The position numbers were made by a program, and so were the translations under genes. From contig JAPYPM010000170.1 in assembly GCA_029937635.1 (NCBI GenBank), forward strand, positions 1 through 5,193: a DNA stretch of 5,193 nucleotides. Direction: 5' to 3'. Under the pieces are notes generated by a model that was not told the origin of the DNA, searched no databases, and was given only the letters and a program-made list of their open reading frames with translations. Origin of the DNA: Nitrospinaceae bacterium (GTDB lineage: Bacteria > Nitrospinota > Nitrospinia > Nitrospinales > VA-1). Below are positions 1-5,114 of the stretch, piece after piece; position 1 is the stretch's first letter, and each line of letters opens with the position of its first letter.

Positions 1-1092
1 TTCCATGCTCTTAGGTAGATCCAAATGACAAACAAAACGTACATCTGGTTTGTCAATTCCCATTCCAAAAGCAATAGTAGCAACCATGATGACACCTTCT
101 TCTTTAAAGAATTTATCTTGATTTATATTCTTGAGATTTTTATCCATACCAGCATGATATGAGAATGCGTTAAATCCCTCTTCAATTAAAAATTTAGTTA
201 TGTTTTCAACTTTATTTCTTGAGATACAATAAACTATACCCGAATCCCCTGAATGGTTTTCTTTAATAAAATTTATCAATTTTGTTTTTGACTCTTCCTT
301 AGGAACAACTGTGTATTTAATGTTTGGTCTATCAAAACTAGAAACAAATAAATTATCTTCTTTTATTTTTAATTGATTTATTATATCTCGGCGAGTTGGA
401 CCGTCAGCAGTTGCCGTTAAAGCAAGTATCGGCACACTAGGAAAATGGCATTTCAATATATTTAACTTTAAATATTCTGGTCGAAAATCATGACCCCATT
501 GAGAAACACAATGTGCTTCATCAATTGCAATTAAACTTAATTTTACTTTCTTTAAATTTTTTAAAAATCCTTCTGCAAACATTCTTTCAGGGGATACATA
601 CAGTATATCCAGAGAGCACTTTAATATTTTTTGTTCTACTTCTTTAACTTCTTTATGCGAGAGAGATGAGTTTATGGTTGCTGCCCTAACACCTGATTGC
701 TTTAGCGATTCAACCTGATCACGCATTAAAGCTATCAACGGAGAAATTACTAGTCCTAATCCATCTCTGAATAATGCGGGGATTTGATAACAGAGAGATT
801 TGCCTCCACCTGTTGGCATTAGTATTATAGCGTCACCCCCTGCATTGACATGGTCAATTATTTTTTTTTGAAGACCTTTAAATGAATTAAAACCAAAAAC
901 ATTATTCAATATTTCTATAGATGATCTATTTGTCTCCTCAAGTTTTTTGTTAGGCTGCTTCTCTGGTAGTATTTGATTTACATCGACTTTAGATTCTTTA
1001 TTTTTGAGAGATTTTTCACATTCGGTGCAAAAGTTGTAGGAAGGTTGGTTTTTTTTTGCGCAATACCCGCAGAATATATAGTTAAGTTCCAT
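1..1092 (-). CDS. recQ: RecQ-family ATP-dependent DNA helicase with N-terminal zinc-ribbon extension (partial, 3' end outside window)
   Basis: The minus strand is open from the left edge to an ATG at 1092, giving 364 residues of a 3'-5' DNA helicase used in recombinational repair and fork processing. Visible motifs: motif 0 FGFNSFKGLQKKII (66-79), Walker A PTGGGKS (93-99), SPLIALMRDQ (117-126), DEAH followed by the RecQ aromatic-rich loop CVSQWGHDFRPEY (191-207), ALTATAD (224-230), SFDRPNI, and motif V ATIAFGMGIDKPDVRFV near the edge. Motif VI, the RQC zinc domain and any HRDC domain lie outside the window. Residues 1-58 are an extension absent from E. coli RecQ; it carries C8-x2-C11 and C22-x2-C25, a zinc-ribbon pattern, then a lysine/glutamate-rich linker. 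An in-frame ATG at 1113 would add MKKTSKI. Neither start has a convincing Shine-Dalgarno site, so the start is uncertain by seven codons. It is divergent from the SDR gene. The RecQ family is certain; whether it is the housekeeping copy or an accessory one is not. Confidence 0.95.
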   Translation of the reverse strand, partial: MELNYIFCGYCAKKNQPSYNFCTECEKSLKNKESKVDVNQILPEKQPNKKLEETNRSSIEILNNVFGFNSFKGLQKKIIDHVNAGGDAIILMPTGGGKSLCYQIPALFRDGLGLVISPLIALMRDQVESLKQSGVRAATINSSLSHKEVKEVEQKILKCSLDILYVSPERMFAEGFLKNLKKVKLSLIAIDEAHCVSQWGHDFRPEYLKLNILKCHFPSVPILALTATADGPTRRDIINQLKIKEDNLFVSSFDRPNIKYTVVPKEESKTKLINFIKENHSGDSGIVYCISRNKVENITKFLIEEGFNAFSYHAGMDKNLKNINQDKFFKEEGVIMVATIAFGMGIDKPDVRFVCHLDLPKSME

Positions 1093-1325
1093 TATTTTCG
1101 AAGTTTTTTTCATCCCGTTTTTTTATTTGATAAGTTATAATTATATATATTTACATCAGATATTTTCTCTCTAATTTATCCCAAAACTTAATCATTCTCA
1201 AAAAATATTTGTTGGTGCCCCATGAATTCTACATCTTAAGTTAGGCATAATTATTTCAAATTGGGAATTATTATACCGAATTAGCTGCTGTTCGCTTAGA
1301 TAGCCTGAATTTAAAGGATAAAGCT
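1093..1325. promoter_or_regulatory. AT-rich divergent intergenic region between recQ and the SDR gene
   Basis: This 233-bp gap must hold the promoters of both divergent genes. On the minus strand a TATAAT hexamer lies at 1145-1140, about 50 bp ahead of the recQ start, but no good -35 box sits 17 bp upstream of it. On the plus strand TATTAT/TTATAC at 1269-1276 could be a -10 element for the SDR gene, again without a clear -35 box. No coding sequence, tRNA or strong hairpin was seen. In DNA this AT-rich such hexamers arise easily by chance, so the promoter positions are guesses. Confidence 0.35.
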
Positions 1326-2165
1326 ATGGAAAAGAAATCAATTTTAATTACTGGATGTTCTTCGGGTATAGGCCTTTGCGTAGCTGAAGGTTTATTAAAA
1401 CGCGGATATAGGGTATTTGCAACTGCCCGTAAGAATGAGGATGTCGAAGCTCTTTTAAATAAAGGAATGGAAAGCTTTCAATTGGATCTTGATGATTCGG
1501 CTTCCATTAAAGGAGCTGTGAATGAGGTTTTGAATAAAACCGAGGGTAAACTTTTCGCATTATTTAATAATGGTGGGTTTGGTCAACCGGGAGCCGTAGA
1601 GGATTTGAGACGTGAGGTTTTACGTGAACAGTTTGAAACAAACGTATTCGGTTATCTGGAGTTAACAAATCTAATTCTGCCAACAATGCGTAAACAAGGT
1701 TATGGGAGGATAATCCAAAATAGTTCTATTCTTGGATTCATTTCTCTTCCCTTTCGCGGGGCATATACTGCAAGTAAACATGCTTTAGAGGGTCTCTCGG
1801 ATACACTACGAATGGAATTGAAGGGAACGGATATTTTTGTTTCAATCATCGAGCCAGGGCCTATAGAAGCAAAGTTTCGTCAAAATGCCTACGCAAAATA
1901 TAAAGAAAACATTGACGCTAAATCTAGTCATTTTCGCAAACAATATGAGGTTATGGAAGAAAGATTAACCAAGGAAACCGCGCCTTTACCATTTACTTTG
2001 CCCGCCACTGCAGTTTTGGAGAAGGTTTTACGCGCTCTGGAAAGCTCCAAACCGAAAGCTCGGTATTATGTTACCAAACCAACTTACATTTTTGCCTCTC
2101 TCAAACGGATATTACCGGAGTTTCTGCTTGAAAAAATTCTTATAGCTGCAGGAGCCCGGGGTTAG
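1326..2165 (+). CDS. Short-chain dehydrogenase/reductase, YbbO-like (probable NADP-dependent oxidoreductase)
   Basis: This is a complete 279-residue classical SDR, probably a cytosolic NADP(H)-dependent carbonyl/aldehyde reductase. The Rossmann cofactor motif is TGCSSGIG (9-16). A basic residue after the second strand (ATAR, R35) suggests NADP(H) over NAD(H). The NNAG motif appears as NNGG (81-84). The catalytic residues are N106, S134, Y147 and K151 (YTASK), followed by the PGPI motif (177-180). The overall pattern (ITGCSSGIG, SLIEPGPI-like, and the C-terminal KPKARYYVT with LKRILP) resembles E. coli YbbO, which is reported to reduce aldehydes; the substrate here is not determined by sequence. 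The start is well supported: AAAGGA at 1313-1318 lies 7 nt before the ATG. The reading frame is undamaged. The broken small gene at 2227 follows after 61 bp on the same strand and could have been co-transcribed. Confidence 0.93.
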   Translation: MEKKSILITGCSSGIGLCVAEGLLKRGYRVFATARKNEDVEALLNKGMESFQLDLDDSASIKGAVNEVLNKTEGKLFALFNNGGFGQPGAVEDLRREVLREQFETNVFGYLELTNLILPTMRKQGYGRIIQNSSILGFISLPFRGAYTASKHALEGLSDTLRMELKGTDIFVSIIEPGPIEAKFRQNAYAKYKENIDAKSSHFRKQYEVMEERLTKETAPLPFTLPATAVLEKVLRALESSKPKARYYVTKPTYIFASLKRILPEFLLEKILIAAGARG

Positions 2166-2226
2166 AATTATAATGAGAGCTTAAGAAAAATACTTACTTA
2201 GCAACAATCTTTGAAAGGAAAATAAT

Positions 2227-2463
2227 ATGGCAGGTAAAAAGATATTGGTGGAATTTGACGTTCAAGAAGATTTGGTGAAGATGTTGTAGTAAGCAGCGGG
2301 AAAATACAAACTTGGGGATAAGTCTAAAGCCTTACGATGCCTGCTCGACTTTACTGCTATTGATGGTGATTGGGACGTACTTTTTAATCAAATCCGTTGC
2401 ATTCGTTGTGCACCTGATGGAGTTTGGAGTCAGGAAAATCACGAAGCTGAAAAAGATGAATGA
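2227..2463 (+). pseudogene. Small ribbon-helix-helix-like protein gene interrupted by two adjacent in-frame stops (TAG TAA)
   Basis: An ATG at 2227 with a good ribosome binding site (AAAGGAA, 2214-2220) starts MAGKKILVEFDVQEDLVKML, after which TAG (2287-2289) and TAA (2290-2292) follow directly. The same frame then stays open for 56 codons, through AAGKYKLGDKSKALRCLLDF and a C-terminal CIRC motif, to TGA at 2461-2463. Without the stops this is a 78-residue protein. The layout of one strand (KILVEF), a helix, a turn and a second helix beginning SKALRCLLD looks like a ribbon-helix-helix fold, and it resembles small proteobacterial proteins I have seen with a conserved KSKALRCLLD...IRC pattern; the function of that group is not known to me. 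The stops sit where glutamate or glutamine codons would be expected in the first helix. Most likely a recent pseudogene; stop readthrough is a less likely alternative. The 65-codon ORF in another frame here (2312-2509) is not credible as a protein. Confidence 0.75.
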
Positions 2464-2815
2464 TATGATTTGTTTGTCCTCACTAAAAGAAGTGAGACTA
2501 CAACTTTAGGAAGCTTGTTTATATTTTTGGTAATGTGGTATTAATCAAAAAGAAAATCCCTTAGTAAACTTAATGCCGAAAAACCTTCTGTAGCAAATTT
2601 ATCAAAGTGTATGATGAGCCTTTTAAATACATAGGACAATTATACTCCAAACGAAAAATGATCCCCCCTCACTTTGCTTATACCTGCAATTAACATAAAA
2701 TAACCCTTTCCTTTTATATATATTAGGATCCATAATCTGCGCAATACTCAGTTTCTGTAATATCCTTTTCGTTGTTCCAAAGTTTTTTTCATTTTTATAC
2801 CTTTAATAAAATGAT
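2464..2815. other. Non-coding stretch with only marginal mini-ORFs
   Basis: No gene of convincing size was found on either strand. A small hairpin (CTCACT at 2479-2484 pairing with AGTGAG at 2491-2496) follows the broken gene's stop, but no T-run follows it. On the minus strand two very short ORFs have Shine-Dalgarno-like sequence ahead of them: 2792-2748 (MKKTLEQRKGYYRN, with AAAGG about 8 nt before the ATG) and 2696-2640 (MLIAGISKVRGDHFSFGV, with AAAGGAAAGGG 7 nt before the ATG). They could be leader peptides, debris of a lost gene, or chance in AT-rich DNA; I do not call them genes. Confidence 0.4.
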
Positions 2816-2831
2816 AATGTTAATTAACATT
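2816..2831. promoter_or_regulatory. Perfect 16-bp palindrome, possible operator
   Basis: AATGTTAATTAACATT is exactly self-complementary with no spacer. It lies 50 bp upstream of the ATG of the membrane repeat-protein gene at 2882, and 24 bp upstream of a minus-strand ATG with a Shine-Dalgarno site (2792). The position and symmetry fit a dimeric regulator's binding site, but no regulator is identified. With no loop it is unlikely to act as an RNA hairpin. It contains only one G and one C per strand, so chance formation in AT-rich DNA cannot be excluded. Confidence 0.45.
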
Positions 2832-2881
2832 GTTTTGGGTTTTACAGTTAGTCATTAATCTAAATTAAAGGAGAGTTGGTT

Positions 2882-3175
2882 ATGAACAAGGACTCTTGGA
2901 TTGCGCTGATTATTGCCAGTATTATTACCATAATAGTATCGACCCTACTTTACTATTCCCAAGACTTTTCTCATGGGTCGAAAGGTAAATTTTCGGAAGG
3001 TTCAGATACCAAAGTATCAGAGCCAACGAAGAGAATAGATCAAATTTCTGGAAGCACTACCGAGGCAGAGTCAATAAATGGAACAGGCCAAATTTCTGGA
3101 AGCACTACCGAATCAGAGTTAATAAATGGAATAGGCCAAATTTCTGGAAGCACTACCGAGGCAACCATACGATGA
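2882..3175 (+). CDS. Small single-pass membrane protein with 16-residue tandem repeats
   Basis: This is a 97-residue protein of unknown function. The ATG at 2882 is chosen over the in-frame TTG at 2876 because AAAGGAGAG (about 2867-2875) ends 6 nt before the ATG, which is an ideal placement. Residues 6-25 (WIALIIASIITIIVSTLLYY) form one transmembrane helix directly after a short N-terminus with mixed charge (MNKDS), so the protein is most likely anchored by this helix with the tail on the other side of the membrane. A Ser/Gly/Lys-rich linker leads to repeats beginning QISGSTTE at residues 54, 70 and 86; the third copy is cut short and the protein ends ATIR. The tail is polar, low-complexity and probably disordered. 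The third repeat stops part-way, and reverse transcriptase debris lies just downstream, so the native C-terminus may have been lost. The intact start site and frame suggest it is still expressed. Confidence 0.7.
   Translation: MNKDSWIALIIASIITIIVSTLLYYSQDFSHGSKGKFSEGSDTKVSEPTKRIDQISGSTTEAESINGTGQISGSTTESELINGIGQISGSTTEATIR
3041..3163 (+). repeat. 48-bp in-frame tandem repeat, about 2.6 copies
   Basis: Copies begin with CAAATTTCTGGAAGCACTAC at 3041, 3089 and 3137, an exact 48-bp period that preserves the reading frame (16 residues, QISGSTTE... then INGxG). The third copy ends after 27 bp. The first and third copies match exactly over those 27 bp, while the second differs in the codons after ACCGA and at a few later positions. 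Such arrays gain and lose units by slippage, so length variation between strains would be expected. Confidence 0.93.
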
Positions 3176-3227
3176 CTAAAGTTTATCAAGCTATAGCATT
3201 TTTGATCACTGAATTCCTAGTGGGTGA

Positions 3228-3425
3228 TACTTATGGGAAACAGGTCGGATCGTTAAAGGCTTCGACTTTTTAGGATATAGCTTTAAGCCTAAGGGGCTAT
3301 CAATAGCCCCAAGAACTTCTTAGCAAACTTTCAGCTTTATGAGCAAGGTGCAAGACGATAGACGCATCGGGCACTACGTCAGGAACTTGTGGCGATGGGC
3401 TGTTGGAGGTAGAGTTAGTTTTTAA
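3228..3425 (+). pseudogene. Reverse transcriptase C-terminal remnant (retron/group II intron-type RT), frameshifted
   Basis: In the frame of 3240 the sequence reads TGRIVKGFDFLGYSFKPKGL followed by SIAPRT, then hits TAG at 3321. The family pattern continues in a shifted frame from 3320 as LANFQLYEQGARR, and returns to the first frame from about 3357 as RRIGHYVRNLWRWAVGG, ending at TAA 3423-3425. The order GFDFLGY-x-F, then NF, then LYEQ, then IGHYVR-x-W-RW is typical of the region after the catalytic domain in bacterial group II intron-like/retron-type reverse transcriptases. The catalytic YADD region and everything before it are absent from the window, since an in-frame TGA lies at 3225 and no RT motif is seen upstream. 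At least two frame changes, and probably a small internal deletion, make it non-functional. No intron RNA domain V/VI structure was recognised downstream. The RT family is fairly certain; the exact RT subgroup is not. Confidence 0.78.
3293..3310. other. GC-rich perfect hairpin inside the RT remnant
   Basis: GGGGCTA and TAGCCCC form a 7-bp perfect stem around a TCAA tetraloop (the symmetry formally extends to 8 bp with a 2-nt centre). It falls in the codons for KGLSIAP of the remnant. No T-run follows on either strand, so it is not a standard terminator. It may simply be a by-product of the coding sequence. Confidence 0.5.
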
Positions 3426-3585
3426 TAAACTCCATATTTTTGCCCCTATCGAACGAGCTTTTTTCTTAGCAGTCATCGTATTTAATACCCGCCATACATA
3501 CCGGATTCTATTTATGTTTTATTCTGTTTAGATACCTTAAGATGGCACCAACTTACTAGGGTCATAAAAAGAGCAAGACCGGACA

Positions 3586-4329
3586 TCAAAACATGATGTG
3601 CCTAGCAAACTTCTTAAAATACTCCTTTTGAATTTTGATGCCACTGACTTTTAATACTTTTAAGATAACCCATCCCAGCAAAAGCGCCAAAACTTTTAAA
3701 AGTAAAATATACCCCCATCCAAGGGGAGATAATATAAAACTGACAGGCGACTCATTAAAAAAAATTCTCTTTAACTTAGGAATAACTAAAATTGCCTTTA
3801 GGCTCTCTATTCCACCAAAGGACTCAGTTTCTCCGATAGCCAAAACATATCTGATATTTTTTTCCCTGCTTTGTACAAGAATTTTATATTTCCCAGCATC
3901 AGCACGTATTTTAAATTCAGGACCCTGCCAATACATGCTTTGGCCAAATGGCTCAAAAAATTCTTTCCAATCTTCTTTACTTGGACTAAGGCTTACTAAA
4001 GACTGATCATCCTTGAAAATTTTGACCAGCACATTTTTCTCTGGCCCTTCATTAAAAGGTAGTAAAATATTTATATATAAATCAATGGAGGAGCTCGCAC
4101 TAATGATATAAATGTGCGGTTTTCCCGAAAGTTTGCCATAGTAAGCCTTGGATATTTCTGGCTTAGTAACATTAATTTTTTCGCTTTCGACTATTCTGGG
4201 CTGATGAGCTAAAACCGCTAAAGGCCAGCTAACGAAAATTAAAAAGAAAACCAAAATTATAATTCGCAATTTATTTGTGGTCTTATTCAATTTCCGTAAT
4301 TTATTTTTTTGTGTAAAAAAATAACTCAT
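3586..4329 (-). CDS. Exported protein of unknown function with signal peptide and C-terminal membrane anchor
   Basis: This is a complete 247-residue protein using the ATG at 4329, which has AAAGG 5 nt upstream (4341-4337); a GTG at 4335 would add two residues but overlaps the spacing and is less likely. A basic N-terminus is followed by a hydrophobic core (RIIILVFFLIFVSWPLAVLA), consistent with a signal peptide cut before HQPR. The exported part, about 150 residues, is rich in predicted strands (KPHIYIISA, IDLYINILLPF, KNVLVKIF) and contains conserved-looking motifs: a KAYYGKLSG entry, FFEPFGQSMYWQGPEF, AGKYKILVQS and YVLAIGETESF. A second hydrophobic helix near the end (GWGYILLLKVLALLLGWVIL) is followed by basic residues, suggesting a type I anchor with most of the protein outside the cytoplasmic membrane. 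The folded part looks like a beta-sandwich domain, but I recognise no named family or catalytic residues. No operon partner is evident; the 123-codon ORF on the opposite strand is a shadow. Confidence 0.85.
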   Translation of the reverse strand: MSYFFTQKNKLRKLNKTTNKLRIIILVFFLIFVSWPLAVLAHQPRIVESEKINVTKPEISKAYYGKLSGKPHIYIISASSSIDLYINILLPFNEGPEKNVLVKIFKDDQSLVSLSPSKEDWKEFFEPFGQSMYWQGPEFKIRADAGKYKILVQSREKNIRYVLAIGETESFGGIESLKAILVIPKLKRIFFNESPVSFILSPLGWGYILLLKVLALLLGWVILKVLKVSGIKIQKEYFKKFARHIMF

Positions 4330-4348
4330 ACACACCTTTAATATTACA

Positions 4349-4375
4349 ACTCTAGAAAAGGTAGTTACTCTAGAA
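4349..4375. promoter_or_regulatory. 18-bp-spaced direct repeat upstream of the exported-protein gene
   Basis: ACTCTAGAA occurs at 4349-4357 and again at 4367-4375, exactly 18 bp apart; the second copy runs into a near-palindrome (CTAGAATCTAG). On the minus strand these lie 20-46 bp ahead of the ATG at 4329, where a promoter or operator would be expected. A TAATAT hexamer (about 4347-4342) between the repeats and the Shine-Dalgarno site could be a -10 element, though it is unusually near the start. Paired sites about two helical turns apart would suit a regulator bound on one face of the DNA; this is inference. Confidence 0.4.
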
Positions 4376-4403
4376 TCTAGCTTTGAACCTTAGGTTTTAT
4401 CTA

Positions 4404-4499
4404 CTACTCAAGAATTGGAATTTTTCGATAACCTCGAGGACAAAAATCTACTTGATTACTAACTTCTTTTCTACATTTCTTACATTTGATAAAACACAT
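4404..4499 (-). pseudogene. Degenerate zinc-ribbon mini-ORF (31 codons)
   Basis: The minus strand encodes MCFIKCKKCRKEVSNQ then VDFCPRGYRKIPILE and ends at TAG, with a second TAG directly after it. The spacing matches the common bacterial zinc ribbon of the form IKCxxCGKEVSxxAxxCPxCGY: C6-x2-C9 is present and C20-P is present, but the fourth cysteine expected between R22 and G23 is missing, as if one codon had been lost, and the usual glycine after C9 is an arginine. No good ribosome binding site precedes the ATG, and a TAA lies in frame just upstream. It is best read as a decayed fragment of a zinc-ribbon protein, perhaps once joined to the broken membrane gene to its right; a functional three-cysteine peptide is less likely. 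Confidence 0.5.
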
Positions 4500-4533
4500 A
4501 CGCCCATTTTACTTGTACTCATTAACAAAAATA

Positions 4534-4843
4534 TTAGAAATCCACTTTTTTGTCGTCATCATTTGTTCTTATTTCTGACTGGTCTGGTTTATTAGAAGGA
4601 TCTGAAGTAAAACCAGTTTTTATCCAGCATAGTACCCAATACAACCCCGGCTTAATCCATAAAATAATACACGGTACAAATCATAAGAGGACTAACTCCC
4701 CAAGCAAAGTGCCACCCATTGTTCCTATATTGGCGTACTGTTTCCCTCTGAACTAATACGCCAGATAAACACACCATCACAATTTCATGAATAAGCATAA
4801 CGCAACAAACTAACAGGATGATTTTTCTTATCTTCTTCAACAA
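4534..4843 (-). pseudogene. Frameshifted small membrane protein
   Basis: From a TTG at 4843 the minus strand encodes 63 residues. There is a basic start (LKKIRK), a first hydrophobic helix (IILLVCCVMLIHEIVMVCLSG), a polar loop with RQYRNNG, and a second hydrophobic segment from WHFAWGVSPLMICTVYYFM, ending at TAA 4654-4652. In the next frame the sequence continues without a stop from about 4670 to TAA at 4536-4534, reading WIKPGLYWVLCWIKTGF and then a hydrophilic tail (TSDPSNKPDQSEIRTNDDDK). The change from membrane-like to acidic soluble composition across the frame switch suggests one original protein of about 100 residues with a frameshift near 4655-4670. No Shine-Dalgarno site precedes the TTG, and an in-frame TAG lies shortly upstream, so the 5' end may also be damaged. 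I do not recognise the family. The plus-strand ORFs overlapping it (4383-4595, 4550-4756) look like shadows. Confidence 0.45.
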
Positions 4844-4930
4844 TGGAGAGACGATCTAAGTATCCGATACAATCGCTATTCTCTATCAAATGTCGAAGCA
4901 AAGATTAAGTTCAAAACTTACAAAATAATA

Positions 4931-4957
4931 CCAGCACTCCTTGAGGAAGAGTGCTGG
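4931..4957. terminator. Strong hairpin, possible terminator or attenuator
   Basis: CCAGCACTC (4931-4939) and GAGTGCTGG (4949-4957) form a perfect 9-bp stem with a 9-nt loop. Read on the minus strand the stem is followed by TATTATTTTG, a weak U-tract, so it could terminate minus-strand transcription or act as a leader structure ahead of the broken membrane gene at 4843. On the plus strand it is followed by CAATTAATAA, which is not terminator-like. No minus-strand gene ends just to its right within the window. Confidence 0.5.
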
Positions 4958-5114
4958 CAATTAATAACGTTGCGTAAATTTTAGACAGTGTATATCTTTT
5001 TTTATAGAAGTGTTACTTCGACTCTAAGGGAGGTGCTGATTACAAATATAATTACATAGTTTTTTGAAAGCTGATTCCGGTTTCTAACTTGAATTTTTTA
5101 CGGAGGTTCATGTT

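Noticed and set aside
1101..1113. 13-bp sequence AAGTTTTTTTCAT shared with 2780-2792
   Set aside because: Both are minus-strand ATG starts reading MKKT; a lysine-rich start in AT-rich DNA explains the identity without a shared element.
2476..2498. Hairpin CTCACT/AGTGAG after the broken small gene, considered as a terminator
   Set aside because: It has only a 6-bp stem (8 with a bulge) and no T-run follows, so it is not a reliable intrinsic terminator.
2312..2509. 65-codon plus-strand ORF
   Set aside because: It overlaps the broken RHH-like gene in another frame; that frame's protein pattern and ribosome binding site are better supported, and this ORF has no Shine-Dalgarno site.
3172..3273. 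33-codon ORF whose ATG overlaps the stop of the repeat gene (ATGA)
   Set aside because: The overlap looks like translational coupling, but the frame runs out of phase through the start of the RT remnant and stops at once after it, so it is probably chance.
3302..3476. Minus-strand ORF of about 58 codons starting MTAKKKARSIGAKIW
   Set aside because: Most of it is antisense to the RT remnant, it has no Shine-Dalgarno site, and its composition after the first 20 residues is not convincing.
3583..3599. ACATCA/TGATGT inverted repeat at the 3' end of the exported-protein gene
   Set aside because: It has a 6-bp stem overlapping the stop codon and no U-tract on either side; it is likely chance.
3635..4006. 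123-codon plus-strand ORF
   Set aside because: It is antisense to the exported-protein gene, whose signal peptide, anchor and ribosome binding site are convincing; this translation has no recognisable features.
4383..4756. Two overlapping plus-strand ORFs (70 and 68 codons)
   Set aside because: They have no ribosome binding sites, and they lie opposite minus-strand segments with more protein-like patterns (zinc ribbon and membrane helices).
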